Assembly (NCBI GenBank): GCA_022711465.1
Contig: JAKLEZ010000003.1
Coordinates: 248,001 to 312,000, forward strand
Direction: 5' to 3'
Source of the DNA: Planctomycetota bacterium
GTDB lineage: Bacteria; Planctomycetota; Phycisphaerae; UBA1845; PWPN01
Length of the DNA: 64,000 nt
The notes below the pieces were generated by a model that was not told where the DNA came from, did not search any database, and saw only the letters and a list, made by a program, of their open reading frames with translations. The position numbers and the translations under genes are program-made. Positions 9,934-17,900 of the stretch are shown in pieces (the first letter of the stretch is position 1; every line of letters begins with the position of its first letter).

Positions 9934-11289
9934 TCACCGCCCGAACGAAGCCGGCTGACTGGCCACCGGGACCAGAATCCGGTGCAGGTGAACACTCAGC
10001 CGCTCCTTGGCGGCCATATACACGGCCAGCTCCTCCTTGTCCACACCATCCGTCGATACCGCTCTGCGGTACAGCTCCAGAGCCCGAACCGGATCACTCG
10101 TCAACTCCGCTACCACCCCCATCGCGTAAGCCGTGTCCGCCTCCTCCGGCTCCTTGCGAAGCTGGGCCTCAAAGCCCCGAAACGCGCCCGCATAATCGTC
10201 CGCCCGAAGCGCTCGAACCGCACCCTCGCCAGCCTTGCCGTGACCCACTACCTCGGTGCAGAACCGCACCCGAACCGGTACGACCTGCCCCGCAAACTCC
10301 TGCGTCGCACGCTCAACCAGCTCCCCGATGAAATGATCCACCGGGTCCAAATCGCCCTCGTCAATATTGCCCCCAAAGAAAAAGTCCGGCGACTTCCGGT
10401 CCTTCTTCTGGATCGCCGGCGTCGAGTACTGCACGATCGCCGCACCGGTGACCGCGTCAATCAGGCAGAACGAACACTGCACCGTCAGGTGCCTGCTGAT
10501 CTCCTCGACTTCCTTGGTCTTCAGCGTCAAACCGCCGCTGGCCGCTCGCCCGGAGGGAGACGCAACCGGTTGTCCCGGCACCACCGCCGGCCCCGGGGCA
10601 ACAACCACAACCGGACCAGCCGCAGCGTTCAGGCTGCCCGGCAGCGGCCCGACCCGCACGATCCGCGGATCAACCGAGTAACGCGGATCTCGCCAATAAA
10701 CCTCACGCGGGTCGTACACATACCGCGGTTGACGATAGACACGCGGCCGCCGGACTTCCCCTTCACGGTCCCGAGCCCGCGGCGGTCGTACCTCGCCAAT
10801 CTGATCCGCAAACCCACCCATGATGCTGAGCCAGTCAACCGCCGACTTGCTGCTCTTCTCAATGTCGACGCTGACCGTGATCCGGCTGGTGATGAGACCC
10901 TGGACGTCGAGCAGCTTCCCCGCCCGGGTGGCAGCCTCACCCTCGACCAGGCCAGCTAGCTTCAAATCTCGCTCCGCCAGTATCTTCTGCGTCTCTCTTC
11001 GCTTAGCCACCACCAGAGGCGAACCAAACTGGGCGCCGTTCTGGAGCATCGACTCGATCATGTCCGCGGCAATCGTCGACCACTTCCGCTCACGATCGTC
11101 CTGCCGAGCACCCTCCGTCTTGACCCCCGAGTCAATCACCGCAACCGCCTTGAGCCCTTCAGGCAGCGGCTGGGGCGGCCCGACCACGTACGAAATCGTG
11201 ACCGCCTGTCGCTCCCTCGCTTCGCAGGGAATCCAATGGCCGGCCGCCAATAGGCAGGCGGCCGCAACAAGACAGCCTCCCAGTCGCAT
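9934..11289 (-). CDS. Exported CsgG-like protein with Pro/Arg-rich linker and TPR tail
   Basis: 451 residues with a signal peptide (about 1-24, ending PCEARE). The N-terminal half resembles CsgG/curli-assembly type domains: KAVAVIDSGVKT, then WSTIAADMIESML, then LVVAKRRETQKILAERDLKLAGLV, and LLDVQGLITSRITV. In that family these form the periplasmic or outer-membrane-associated domain. A low-complexity linker rich in R, P, V and Y (about 165-240) breaks the fold, then the domain resumes with LTVQCSFCLIDAVTGAAIVQY. The C-terminus (about 360-445) reads as one or two TPR units (ADDYAGAFRGFEAQLRKEP, DPVRALELYRRAV). GGAG precedes the ATG by 7 bases. No curli genes are adjacent, so the partner is unknown. 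Confidence 0.6.
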   Translation of the reverse strand: MRLGGCLVAAACLLAAGHWIPCEARERQAVTISYVVGPPQPLPEGLKAVAVIDSGVKTEGARQDDRERKWSTIAADMIESMLQNGAQFGSPLVVAKRRETQKILAERDLKLAGLVEGEAATRAGKLLDVQGLITSRITVSVDIEKSSKSAVDWLSIMGGFADQIGEVRPPRARDREGEVRRPRVYRQPRYVYDPREVYWRDPRYSVDPRIVRVGPLPGSLNAAAGPVVVVAPGPAVVPGQPVASPSGRAASGGLTLKTKEVEEISRHLTVQCSFCLIDAVTGAAIVQYSTPAIQKKDRKSPDFFFGGNIDEGDLDPVDHFIGELVERATQEFAGQVVPVRVRFCTEVVGHGKAGEGAVRALRADDYAGAFRGFEAQLRKEPEEADTAYAMGVVAELTSDPVRALELYRRAVSTDGVDKEELAVYMAAKERLSVHLHRILVPVASQPASFGR

Positions 11290-11333
11290 GCTGAATCTCC
11301 GTCTTCCACCCGGGGCAGGTCTGCGGCAACACT

Positions 11334-11362
11334 ATTGTAGCCGGACAACCACAGCCTGTCAC
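11334..11362 (-). promoter_or_regulatory. Sigma70-type promoter for the CsgG-like gene
   Basis: On the minus strand GTGACA (11357-11362), a 17-base spacer and TACAAT (11334-11339): five of six matches in each box. It lies about 45 bases before the ATG at 11289, so the CsgG-like/DUF456/alpha-galactosidase run can be transcribed separately from the glycosidase-like gene upstream. Confidence 0.6.
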
Positions 11363-11398
11363 CCCGTGCGACGACGATCCTCAGACTGGCCCCTCGGT

Positions 11399-13531
11399 CT
11401 AGCGGGCACGAACCACACAAGCCCCACCGGCAGGAAGAGAGACCGGAATGGTCCTGGACCCTTCCCCGACCGCCACGACACCTCCACCGGACAAGGCACG
11501 CGCCAGACGCAATCGGGCCCACGGCGGTCGCAGCTCCACCGCCCGCGGCTCGTCGCTGATGTTCGCAACCGCCAACCCCATCGTGCCGTCCGCGGCCAGC
11601 CAGGCCGTGGCCATCACCGCCGGCAGATCGATCGCGTACTCTCCGCCGCCCGCCGAGCCTTCACCCCTGAGCCGCGGCTGATCACCAGTCACTTCAACCT
11701 CGCCGAGGAACTGACCTTCCAGAAGGAACTCGTGACCTCCCCGACGGGCTCTGGCCAGGTTGCGCAGGAACTCGGCCTCCTTGCGGGCACCGTCGGCCAT
11801 GATCCCCTCCACACCGAGCCAGCCAAGCTGCGCCCCCCACAAAAAATCGTGAACCATCTTCGCCCGAAACGGCAGCGACTTCGGAATGTCGCTCCCGTGC
11901 ATGTACTGATACCCGAACGTGATCACCCGCCCGCCATAGACGGTCGGCATGAGCGGAATGATCCGTCGCCCGCCCGCCGCCGGCGTGTTGACCATGAGCA
12001 AGCCGTCAAGCTGGTCGTTCCAGCATTCGGCGTTCTCCTCGGTCGTCAGCATCCGGTCCTTGGGCATCCTCGCGCGGATCCGGTCCAGCATCTTGCGGTA
12101 GCCGTCGAACCAGAACGTGCCCCCGCCCACAGAATGACCATGCCCCGCGTCAAAACAGCGGACCGCGCCGGCCGCCCCGATCTGATCGATGTACACGCCG
12201 TCCACACCGCATTCGTTGAACAGCCGGTCGACAATGCCCGAAACCTTGTCCTGCCACTGCGCCGTGGCCGGACACATGACGCTCAGAGAAACTTTCGACC
12301 CGTAAACCTCCGTGTACGGCTGGCCGTTCTCCTGCCGGGCCGCGGCCTTGTCACCGCCCTCCTGTACCCAGGTCTTCGAGTTCGGGTCGCACAGCCGACC
12401 GTTGATGTATGGCATAACCCGCAGGCCGGCACCCTGGAGAGCCTTCACCCCCTCCCGAAAGTTCGGCTTGGCCGGAAAATACTCGGGATAGAGCGTGTCA
12501 AACGGAATCTCGTGCCAGTTGTACCAGTGCAACGCAATCGGTACGCCGAAGAACTCCCCAGCCTTGCGGCACATGTCCACGTTCTTGAGCGGCTCCGGAC
12601 CGGGCATCAGCCAGAGCTCAATGTCCTTCAGCCAGCCGGGCACCGCCCGCTTCGGGTCCGAGAGCTTCAGACCATGGTACGCCCCACCCCACGGCGTCTG
12701 GTAGGTGAAGGCTCGGTAGATCTGGGCAGCATCCCAGTAGTCGCCGTCAAAAACACCGATGACCACCTGAAAGCCGGGGGCGTACCGGCCGCCAACCGTG
12801 TCGGATGCCGCCGCCCAGTGCGTGAAGGTCACACCCACGCCGTCCTCCCGGGCCTTGACCGCCAGATGCTTGTGGTTGCCCTTCGGGTCGTGAATGCCGG
12901 CGTACAGCCCCTCGCCACCACCGTAGAACGCCACAAACGGCATCGACGCAACCAGCGAGGGATAGGTGGCTTCGTAGCCCATGCCCGGCTTCACGTCGTA
13001 TTCAAGCCCCCAGCCGAACGGCGCCGCCATCTTCAGACCGGGCCCGGTGCGCAGGTTCGCCAGAATCGGCCAGTCGGCCCGGGCAACGCTCCAGCCGTCA
13101 GGAAGTACCGCGGCCAGTTGCCAGCTCGACAGACCGTCATGGCCGCTGCCCGATGCGGTCAGGCTCACCTGGGCCTCACCTTCGCCCACGCGGGCTTTCC
13201 ACGTGAACCCCACGCCCGAGCCGTCACCCTTCGCCTCCGGCGCGGACAAGACATCACTCTCGAGTTCCGCTCCAGCCCCCCCAGGCCCGCGCAGAGCCAG
13301 TCCCCATAGCGAGGCCTTCCCCGAAGGAGTCGCCACCCACTCCGAACCCCGCCCGCCACGCAACGACACCAGATGGAGCCGGCCCGCCACCAGAGAAAAC
13401 TCGATGCCCGCCTCACCAACCAGGCCCACCCGCCCGGCCGCCGGTCGCGTCGCCGGCGAATCGGCCGCCAGGACAACGGCAGCACAACTCAGAATGCCGA
13501 ACGCCCACGTCATCAGATGGGATCTGCTCAT
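11399..13531 (-). CDS. Exported glycoside hydrolase-like protein (DUF6259/GH101-like)
   Basis: 710 residues with a signal peptide (about 1-24, AAVVLAADS). The N-terminal third is beta-rich (GIEFSLVAGRLHLVSLRGG). A TIM-barrel-like region follows with IALHWYNWHEIPFDTLYPEY, RVMPYINGRLCDP, GVDGVYIDQIGAAG and RMLTTEENAECWND. The Asp of YIDQ and the Glu of TTEEN sit where catalytic acids occur in DUF6259 and endo-alpha-N-acetylgalactosaminidase-like barrels. The substrate is not determined. The ATG at 13531 has GGAGG 10 bases upstream; a GTG codon precedes it directly. Confidence 0.7.
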   Translation of the reverse strand: MSRSHLMTWAFGILSCAAVVLAADSPATRPAAGRVGLVGEAGIEFSLVAGRLHLVSLRGGRGSEWVATPSGKASLWGLALRGPGGAGAELESDVLSAPEAKGDGSGVGFTWKARVGEGEAQVSLTASGSGHDGLSSWQLAAVLPDGWSVARADWPILANLRTGPGLKMAAPFGWGLEYDVKPGMGYEATYPSLVASMPFVAFYGGGEGLYAGIHDPKGNHKHLAVKAREDGVGVTFTHWAAASDTVGGRYAPGFQVVIGVFDGDYWDAAQIYRAFTYQTPWGGAYHGLKLSDPKRAVPGWLKDIELWLMPGPEPLKNVDMCRKAGEFFGVPIALHWYNWHEIPFDTLYPEYFPAKPNFREGVKALQGAGLRVMPYINGRLCDPNSKTWVQEGGDKAAARQENGQPYTEVYGSKVSLSVMCPATAQWQDKVSGIVDRLFNECGVDGVYIDQIGAAGAVRCFDAGHGHSVGGGTFWFDGYRKMLDRIRARMPKDRMLTTEENAECWNDQLDGLLMVNTPAAGGRRIIPLMPTVYGGRVITFGYQYMHGSDIPKSLPFRAKMVHDFLWGAQLGWLGVEGIMADGARKEAEFLRNLARARRGGHEFLLEGQFLGEVEVTGDQPRLRGEGSAGGGEYAIDLPAVMATAWLAADGTMGLAVANISDEPRAVELRPPWARLRLARALSGGGVVAVGEGSRTIPVSLPAGGACVVRAR

Positions 13532-13843
13532 CACCGACCATCCTCCAACAACCGGGTCAGTCGTGACTCGACTCAGCCGAGACCTGAAAAAGGCTCACTA
13601 TTCCTCGTATGCCACATCCTGTGGAAGTTGATCTCGCTGTAGGCGCTCCCAGGCATGATGGGGAATTTCCTGTTGCACGACACGTGGAATGCAGAGCCCG
13701 CCAGAGCGGGCTGATACCGACAGACAGGTTATCATGAAGGTCGTTCTCCGACCAGCCCCGCAAGGACTGGTCTGTGGGCCCGCCTTCGGCGGGAGTCACT
13801 GCTGATGCCGCCTGCATCAACGGCCATCACGGCCGCCGCACCG
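13532..13843. other. Intergenic region with three hairpins
   Basis: No gene seen. Three inverted repeats occur: AGCCCGC-CAGA-GCGGGCT (13695-13712), GACCAG...CTGGTC (about 13748-13770) and CCCGCC-TTC-GGCGGG (13777-13791). They separate the phage-like pair from the glycosidase-like gene, so termination after the portal gene is one reading; none has a U-run. Confidence 0.5.
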
Positions 13844-15127
13844 TCACCCCAGCGGCTTGCCGCGAAGCACCGTCTCCCCTGCCCCTGCGACCGGCACACC
13901 AAGCGCGTGATGAGCCCAGCGATCAGGCACCGCCATGCGCAGATCGTTCACCGCAATGTCCAACACGCCGGCCAGCTCGCGAAGATCTCGCGGCGGTTCA
14001 TACCGCCGCCGGAAAAACGGGACCGGCACCCCCGGGCCAAACTGCAACCGCGTGAGCGGCACAAGAATGTCCCGCCGGATCGTCCGGGCCTCCTTGGCCA
14101 TGTCGTCCTGGCGAAGATCAAGCCGGACCTCGTCATGAATCTGGGCGGTACTGAACGTGCCCGTCTGGCCGCTGGTCTCCACTGTCAACGTGCCCCCCAG
14201 CCAAGCCTTCGACAACTCGCGGTTGAAGAAATTGCACATGCTCTCGTAAGGCGGCGGCGACTTGCCCTGGCCAGCCTCGAGCAGCTGCAGCTCCACCGCC
14301 TTGCTGAACACCGCCGACGCGTCCGTGCCAAGCGAACGCAGCATGCCCAGCAGCTCCTGCTTCTCCTCCGGCGTGGCCGACGGTTCGTATCGCGCAACCC
14401 GCACCGGCATGCCAAAAACCTCGGCGAACACCATCCAGTCCTTCATCGCATAATGCTTGCCCAGATAGGACAACGCACTCACGCGCAGCAGCCCGCCACG
14501 CATCGGATGACCACAGGCCGTGTGCGGCGTGTGCACCACGAACTTGTGAGCCGGTAACTCCATGCCGGCTTGCGGCTCCTGCTCGGTGAGAATCCGCACC
14601 CGGCCGTAAGCGTCAAACACCAGCCGCTCAAAACCCACCGGGATGATATCCGTCAGCCTCAGCTCGCCCGCAACAACGTCATACACGTTCTCGGCTACGG
14701 CCACGTTGCGACCCATGGCCATCGATAGGTGCTGCAACGCCTCGTCAAATCCCTCGATGTCCGCCAGAACCCCGCGAGCATGGTCGGCCGCTTCGTCCGC
14801 CGCCATCCGATCCACACCCTCGCGAACCTCCACCGCCGATACAATCTCCCAACGCAAACCAGTCAACGCCAGGCGCCGCGTGTTCGCAACCGAATGCAGA
14901 TGCGCGTCCTTCTCCTCCATCTGCTGAAACAAGGCCATCGCCTGGTCGACCGCCCCGTCGTCCGCCGCCCGCAGAAGGGTCGCCAGCCGCAAAGGCGTGA
15001 GTCCATCCGCCGGATAGTCCCGCCACCGATCCAACGCCAGCGGCCGCACCATCCGCCCCAGCCGCACCCGTCCACCTCCGTCCCGTCCGCCACCCACCGC
15101 ATGAGCAATCCAGGCCCGCAGACTCAT
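13844..15127 (-). CDS. Phage portal protein, DUF935 (Mu gp29-like)
   Basis: 427 residues. The Mu gp29/DUF935 pattern is clear: LTPLRLATLLRAADDGAVDQAMALFQQMEEKDAHLHSV, followed by TRRLALTGLRWEIV, the central HKFVVHTPHTACGHPMRGGLLR, YAMKDWMVFAEVFGMPVRVARY and a C-terminal ETSGQTGTFSTAQIHDEVRLD block. In Mu-like phages this protein forms the dodecameric vertex through which DNA enters the capsid. ATG 15127 has GAGGAGGGG about 11 bases upstream. It lies 124 bases after the terminase gene on the same strand. No head protease, major capsid or tail gene follows, so this is not a complete prophage. Confidence 0.88.
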   Translation of the reverse strand: MSLRAWIAHAVGGGRDGGGRVRLGRMVRPLALDRWRDYPADGLTPLRLATLLRAADDGAVDQAMALFQQMEEKDAHLHSVANTRRLALTGLRWEIVSAVEVREGVDRMAADEAADHARGVLADIEGFDEALQHLSMAMGRNVAVAENVYDVVAGELRLTDIIPVGFERLVFDAYGRVRILTEQEPQAGMELPAHKFVVHTPHTACGHPMRGGLLRVSALSYLGKHYAMKDWMVFAEVFGMPVRVARYEPSATPEEKQELLGMLRSLGTDASAVFSKAVELQLLEAGQGKSPPPYESMCNFFNRELSKAWLGGTLTVETSGQTGTFSTAQIHDEVRLDLRQDDMAKEARTIRRDILVPLTRLQFGPGVPVPFFRRRYEPPRDLRELAGVLDIAVNDLRMAVPDRWAHHALGVPVAGAGETVLRGKPLG

Positions 15128-15251
15128 CGTACCCACCCCTCCTCTTCACACCCCCCTCAACCTCGTCATCCCCCGCCACCCATCACTCCGCCCACCGGTT
15201 GCGACCTGCACCCCTCCCCTTCCACGATCAACCCTTCAGCTTCCACCTTGC

Positions 15252-16604
15252 CTACCATATGCCTTTTCGCGCGAACCGCAGACCCTCGCCTCGAACTACC
15301 TCGATCGCGCCGCCATCACACGCCGCCGCCCGAACCGCCAGGCATGCCGCCCAGAATCGATCGGCGTGACCACTGCCTGACCGCGCAGCCTCATAACGGG
15401 CCGGCCCAACCACCGCCACCGAGCGCCGAACCGAGTGCCAGTCATTGCGGATCAGTTCGTCGGCCGGAATGCGAATCGTGCCTTCCTCGACACATAGACG
15501 AAGACCGCTCGCCAACGAGTCCTTGACCATCGCGCTGAACTGCACCGCCTCCACCCGCGCCGACCCGAACCGCTCCACCACCGCCTCGGCCAGCGGCATC
15601 CCCATGCCCCCGGCGTCGATGCAACACCGGCAAACAGGACGCAGTTCGAGCAGCCGAGACAGAACCTCACACTGCCCCCGGAAGAGCTCTCCCTGGCTCT
15701 CACGTACACCACGCGTGATGAGTACGCCTTCGCATCGCTCCACAACCCACATCACCGTCAGGTCGCGATGCCGACCAATGTCCACGCCGACATACAGCGG
15801 CCCCTTGCAGGCACCCAGCAACCCCAGGTCAAAACCCTTCTCCAGCCCCGGGTCCTCAACCCGCCGGATCTGCTCATAGGTCAAAAAGGACGACGCTTCG
15901 TCAAGAAACTCGCACCCGAACTCCTGGCGGTAGAGCTCGTCATCGTTCATCGAGCGGCGAATCTGCCCGGCATCGATCTCCAGACCCGCGGCAATGGCAT
16001 CATCCAGCGTCACGATCGAATGCGCGAACTGGTCGTTGTCACGCAGCTCCGCAAACAGGTTGTCACACCCTTTGGGCGTCGAGGCCACGTCAAGCTCCCC
16101 GCCACCGCGAAGCACCGTCGGGAACACGGCCGCCCAGATCTCCCGGTCGTCACCGTGCATCGCAAACTCGTCCAGAAAAACGTCACCGCTGAAACCCCGG
16201 GCCGTGGTCGCATTCGCCGGCAGGCCGATAACCCGAACACCATTGGGCAACTCGATGGTCAATTGCCGAAAACGGGTGCCCGCAAAAAAAACACTACCCT
16301 GGAAACCGGCAGCTAGATTGAGCGCCCGGCAATGCTGCCGGACCTTCAGCATCAGCTCCCGACTCTGACGCTCACCGGCCGAGAGAAAAACCTGCGTCCG
16401 CCGCCGCTCAATCCCCCGCAGCAACCGGCGCAGCGACTTGGTGAAGCTCTTGCCAATCTGCCGCGACCAGCAGCACCAACTGAACCGGGCAGGTGATTCG
16501 ATGTCCCGCTTCTGGTACTCCAGGAGCGGGAGGAGCGGCCGAACAACACCCGACTCCCGGACCAGCCGGCTTGTTCTCAGCGCGTCGGAGGTGCGTTCGG
16601 TCAT
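15252..16604 (-). CDS. Phage terminase large subunit (Mu gp28-like)
   Basis: 450 residues from ATG 16604, with GAGG 9 bases upstream. The ATPase part has a Walker A-like SRQIGKSFT (Mu-type deviant P-loop) near residue 50 and a Walker B-like GDVFLDEFAMH near 150, then an ASTPKG coupling motif. The C-terminal half is an RNase H-like nuclease: VGVDIGRHRDLTVMWVV (first metal Asp), CIDAGGMGMPLAEAV (second) and GHADRFWAACLAV (last acidic motif with D). It cuts and translocates phage DNA into the capsid with the adjacent portal. An in-frame extension to 16808 exists but is Cys/Gly/Arg-rich and does not look like gp28. Confidence 0.88.
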   Translation of the reverse strand: MTERTSDALRTSRLVRESGVVRPLLPLLEYQKRDIESPARFSWCCWSRQIGKSFTKSLRRLLRGIERRRTQVFLSAGERQSRELMLKVRQHCRALNLAAGFQGSVFFAGTRFRQLTIELPNGVRVIGLPANATTARGFSGDVFLDEFAMHGDDREIWAAVFPTVLRGGGELDVASTPKGCDNLFAELRDNDQFAHSIVTLDDAIAAGLEIDAGQIRRSMNDDELYRQEFGCEFLDEASSFLTYEQIRRVEDPGLEKGFDLGLLGACKGPLYVGVDIGRHRDLTVMWVVERCEGVLITRGVRESQGELFRGQCEVLSRLLELRPVCRCCIDAGGMGMPLAEAVVERFGSARVEAVQFSAMVKDSLASGLRLCVEEGTIRIPADELIRNDWHSVRRSVAVVGPARYEAARSGSGHADRFWAACLAVRAAACDGGAIEVVRGEGLRFARKGIW

Positions 16605-17014
16605 GCCTGCATGCCTCAGCAGCAGACAACACGCCGGCCGTCCCCCCGCCTGGGCACACCGCGGACCGCCAAGACCCAGACCACCCCGTTGGCTTCGTTT
16701 GGCGCCGGCGCTTTTTGAAATCAGAAACCTCGAACATGAGCCGTGAACAAACCGGTCACCGCAGCAGTGAAAAACAGGACCTGAATAACACGACACCCGT
16801 CCCACCAAATCGACGCTCGCCCTGCGACGCCTCCAGGGCGGTCAGCAACCGTCACCCCGTTTCTCAACCAACCCCGCGCCGCCCGCGACTTGCCTTTCAG
16901 TGCGAGTCCGAGCATAGTGATACGCGTGGACCGGAGCGGGTACGAGGTATACCCTGGCAGAGCCGGCCGGAACCGGCAAAGCCAGCCTCCGGAAGGACCA
17001 TTTCGAGGTGAATC
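16605..17014. other. Divergent intergenic region
   Basis: About 410 bases between the minus-strand terminase and the plus-strand sugar isomerase. A 109-residue minus frame (16408-16737) sits where a small terminase might be but has Cys/Pro/Arg-rich composition and no recognisable helix-turn-helix. No strong promoter pair was found. Confidence 0.4.
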
Positions 17015-17890
17015 ATGTCCAAGACTCGTGTTTCGCGTCGGTCGGTGATCGGTTGGATGGCCACCGGTGTCGCCGGCGGCGTGGTCGCGGCCCAGGCGGA
17101 CGCGGCCAACGAGCCGCCAGCCGCAAAACCCAAGGGCCGAATCCGCCAGTCCGTCTCCCGGTGGTGCTACAACGGCAAACTCAGCTACGAAGACCTGTGC
17201 AAACATGCCGCCCGCATCGGCTACCAGGCGATCGACCTGATCGGCCCGGACGAATGGGCCACGGCCAAAAAATTCGGGCTCACCGCCTCCATGGTGCCCG
17301 GCGCCGGCAGCATCGGCGACGCACTCAACCGCCGCGAAAACCACCCTCGCCTCGAGGCCGAGTTCCGCAAGAATATCGACCTCGCCGCCGACGCAGGCCT
17401 GCCCAACGTCATTACCTTCTCCGGCAACCGCAAGGGACAGGCAGACGACGAGGGCATCCGCAACTGCGTCGAGGGCCTCAAGCGAATCATCAGTTACGCC
17501 GAGAAGAAGAAAATCAATATCTGCATGGAGTACCTCAACAGCAAGGTCGATCACAAGGACTACCAGTGCGACCACATCGCTTTCGGCACGGCCATCGCCA
17601 GGCAAGTCGGGTCGCCCCGCTTCGGCATCCTCTACGACATCTACCATGCCCAGATCATGGAGGGCGATATCATCCGCACCATCCGGGCCAACCACGAGTA
17701 CATCCTCCACTACCACACCGGCGGCAACCCGGGACGCAACGAGATCGACGAAAGCCAGGAAATCAACTACACCGCCGTCATGAAGGCCATCGCCGACACC
17801 GGCTACAAGGGTTTCGTGGGACAGGAATTCGTGCCCAAGGGCGATGCGCTCAAAGCCCTCGAACAGGCGTTCAGGATCTGCGACGTCTAA
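17015..17890 (+). CDS. Tat-exported sugar phosphate isomerase/epimerase-like protein (TIM barrel)
   Basis: 291 residues. The N-terminus has a twin-arginine motif (SRRSVIGWMATGVAGG), so export folded through Tat is expected. The rest matches the AP endonuclease-2/xylose-isomerase-like TIM barrel, close to hydroxypyruvate isomerase: RQSVSRWCYNGKLSYEDLC, GYQAIDLIGPDEW, ICMEYLNSKVDHKDYQCD, FGILYDIYHAQIMEGD and FVGQEFVPKGDA. The Glu, Asp, His and Glu of these strands are the usual metal ligands. GAGGTG lies just upstream of the ATG. The following gene starts 10 bases after its stop. Confidence 0.85.
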   Translation: MSKTRVSRRSVIGWMATGVAGGVVAAQADAANEPPAAKPKGRIRQSVSRWCYNGKLSYEDLCKHAARIGYQAIDLIGPDEWATAKKFGLTASMVPGAGSIGDALNRRENHPRLEAEFRKNIDLAADAGLPNVITFSGNRKGQADDEGIRNCVEGLKRIISYAEKKKINICMEYLNSKVDHKDYQCDHIAFGTAIARQVGSPRFGILYDIYHAQIMEGDIIRTIRANHEYILHYHTGGNPGRNEIDESQEINYTAVMKAIADTGYKGFVGQEFVPKGDALKALEQAFRICDV

Positions 17891-17900
17891 GGAAAAAAGA

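Noticed and set aside
10820..13309. 829-residue plus-strand open frame
   Set aside because: Spans two real minus-strand genes and their spacer; composition is R/P/H-rich with no fold signature.
13844..16604. Complete prophage
   Set aside because: Only terminase and portal are present; flanking genes are ordinary exported glycosidase and isomerase genes, and no attachment-site repeats were seen.
16408..16737. 109-residue minus-strand frame as a small terminase subunit
   Set aside because: Overlaps the terminase start in another frame, is Cys/Pro/Arg-rich and shows no helix-turn-helix.
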